Shown here one piece after another: positions 4,910 to 6,143 of a DNA stretch of 6,143 nucleotides (the first letter of the stretch is position 1; every line of letters begins with the position of its first letter). A program made the translations under genes and the position numbers. Source of the DNA: Burkholderiales bacterium. Its GTDB lineage: Bacteria; Pseudomonadota; Gammaproteobacteria; Burkholderiales; SG8-39. Under the pieces are notes generated by a model that saw only the letters and a list, made by a program, of their open reading frames with translations, made no database searches and was not told the DNA's origin. Where the stretch lies: positions 1 through 6,143 of the forward strand of contig JAQSVY010000134.1 in NCBI GenBank assembly GCA_029266935.1, given 5' to 3'.

Positions 4910-5973
4910 TTACTTCAGCTGCTCGTGGAGCAGCGTGAGGATCCGGCTCGCGGTCTGCGACGCCTCGGCCGCGCCGTCCTTGTTCAGGACGTTGACCTGC
5001 GTCTCGGTGCCGGCCTGCGTCACCTGTACCCGGTACTGCTCTGCCTTGAGCCTGGCGCTGGAGTCGGAGGAGAAGATGCGCGCGAAGAAGCCGCGTTCGT
5101 CCTTCGCCTTCGCCGGATCGGCGTAGCGCACGAAGTACAGCCCTTTCTGGCGGTCGCGGTCCTCGACGGTGAAGCCGACGCGGTCGAGCGCCAGGCCGAC
5201 GCGGCGCCAGGCGCGGTCGAAGGGCTCGTACACCTGCAGGAGCCGAGCTTCACCATCAAGCGCTGCAGAAACTCGGCCTCGAGTCCGGGATCGACCGCGC
5301 GCGGCTGCCACACGGTAGGCGCGACGCTCGTGGTGCCGAGGTTGGCCGTTGCCTCCTGCACTTCCTCGATGCCGCGGTGGCTGATGTAGACCTCGGTGCC
5401 GGCGCCCTCGGGCGAGCGCTCCAGGCGCGTGCGGAACTTGTCGAGCTCGCCCGTCGAGTACAGGCGCCCGGACACCCGGCTGATGATGCGACTCACGGTG
5501 TCGAGCGGGACCTTGGCGCGGTTCTCGGCCCACTGCGTTTCCATCACGCCCGTCGCGGGCGACTCGACCTCGACCTCGAAGCCGTTCTCCTTCCAGAACT
5601 CCTTGATGATCGGCCACAACCTTTCCGGCGGTGCCTGCACCACCAGCCAGCGCGTCGTGCCGGCGCGCTCGACCTTCATGCTGTCGAAAGCCGGTAGAAC
5701 GTTCGTCCCTCCGGGGGTCGGGGTGCCGGTCGCCCTTTCGCGGCGCTCGGCCTGGTAGCCCGAGAAGGTCGTGCTCGACTTCTCGGTCTGCTGCTCGGGC
5801 ACGATGTAGCGACCGTCGCGCTCGGGCGTGGTGAGGTCCGGCGGCACTTCGAGCGGAGGCAGCGTGCGCGCGGGACCGCTCGACCGATAGTCGGTCTTAC
5901 GCTCCATGTAGTCGCTGATGCTCTGGCAGCCGCAGAGAAGAGCCGCGGCGCCGGCCAACACGAGATTGCGCAT
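4910..5973 (-). pseudogene. bamC: BamC outer-membrane assembly lipoprotein, frame broken at about 5241-5250
   Basis: BamC is a lipoprotein of the BAM complex that inserts beta-barrel proteins into the outer membrane. The 5' part starts at ATG 5971-5973 with a lipoprotein signal ([16 protein letters not shown], lipidated Cys16; Cys at -2 is slightly atypical). It continues with the extended BamD-binding arm (about 17-60, PPLEVPPDL), a linker, and the first helix-grip domain (about 98-244, with WPIIKEFWKENGFEVEVESP and ending EAEFLQRLMVKLG). The second helix-grip domain lies in another frame, from about 5250 down to TAA 4910-4912 (LLQVYEPFDRAW, GLYFVRY, RGFFARIF, TLLHEQLK). Joined, the two parts give about 355 residues. 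One base (mod 3) is missing at the junction, and the interdomain linker normal in relatives is nearly absent. Without correction the first frame runs on to a stop at 5020-5022 with about 70 foreign residues. Both halves look well conserved, so the lesion is recent or a sequencing or assembly error. No slippery heptamer is seen. Confidence 0.9.
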
Positions 5974-6143
5974 TACCCCCGGCCTTCCACCACGCGCAGC
6001 CCCGGCAGCGCGATTCCGGCCTCGTGCAGCGCTTCGCGCACCGTCTGGTGGAACTTCTCCGCGAGCGGCGAGAGCGGCAGCCGCAGCCCGTGCTCGATCA
6101 TGCCCATCTCGGCGAGCGCCCACTTGACCGGGATCGGGTTCGC
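5973..6143 (-). CDS. dapA: 4-hydroxy-tetrahydrodipicolinate synthase, C-terminal 56 residues
   Basis: DapA condenses pyruvate with aspartate semialdehyde, the first step committed to lysine and diaminopimelate. Only the 3' end is in the window; the frame enters from the right edge. The segment [19 protein letters not shown] is the conserved C-terminal helix of DapA, followed by [20 protein letters not shown] and a family-typical short tail. The active-site Lys and Tyr lie outside the window. The stop TAA (5973-5975) shares its last A with the bamC start (TAATG). The dapA-bamC order is conserved in gamma- and betaproteobacteria, and this supports both calls and co-transcription. Confidence 0.95.
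   Translation of the reverse strand, partial: ANPIPVKWALAEMGMIEHGLRLPLSPLAEKFHQTVREALHEAGIALPGLRVVEGRG

Noticed and set aside
5241..5250. Programmed -1 frameshift in bamC
   Set aside because: There is no X-XXY-YYZ slippery site at the junction, and BamC is not known for recoding; a deletion or an error explains the missing linker as well.

Overview
The window reads as chromosomal core DNA of a GC-rich betaproteobacterium. This is inferred from the gene set and order (dapA-bamC-metallohydrolase; BCP-type peroxiredoxin divergent from a RoxA-type ribosomal oxygenase), from the strong GC bias at third codon positions, and from protein motifs typical of that class. No phage, transposon, CRISPR array, RNA gene or defence cassette is visible, and I found no convincing new multi-gene system. 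The more informative signals are small-scale: broken or shortened reading frames, missing start codons and compact promoters.

Left part (1-2512). The last 40 codons of an Nnr/YjeF-type NAD(P)HX dehydratase end on the + strand. They face a four-gene minus-strand block read from right to left: a BCP/PrxQ peroxiredoxin, a SlyD-like FKBP prolyl isomerase, a small exported coiled-coil protein of unknown function, and a poxvirus-like type IB DNA topoisomerase. Gaps in the block are short, and the last two genes overlap by ATGA, so it is probably one operon. The convergent junction holds a 12-bp hairpin whose minus-strand copy ends in TTTTT.

Middle (2513-4119). A gap of about 80 bp between divergent genes holds -10-like boxes facing both ways, each only 6-7 nt from a start codon. 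This suggests leaderless or near-leaderless mRNAs. To the right, RoxA (a cupin/JmjC 2-oxoglutarate oxygenase expected to hydroxylate ribosomal protein L16) is coupled by TGATG to a 161-residue protein of a DUF7931-like type.

Right part (4135-6143). A minus-strand operon runs dapA (3' end only) to bamC to a YycJ/WalJ-type metallo-beta-lactamase-fold protein. dapA and bamC share one base (TAATG), and the hydrolase starts at TTG one base after the bamC stop. bamC is split into two frames near 5241-5250, exactly where homologues carry an interdomain linker.

Three neighbouring anomalies (bamC frame break, a RoxA loop about 22 residues shorter than in E. coli, and a SlyD-like gene without a usable start) may reflect real gene erosion or small assembly errors. 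Reads over these points would separate the two.
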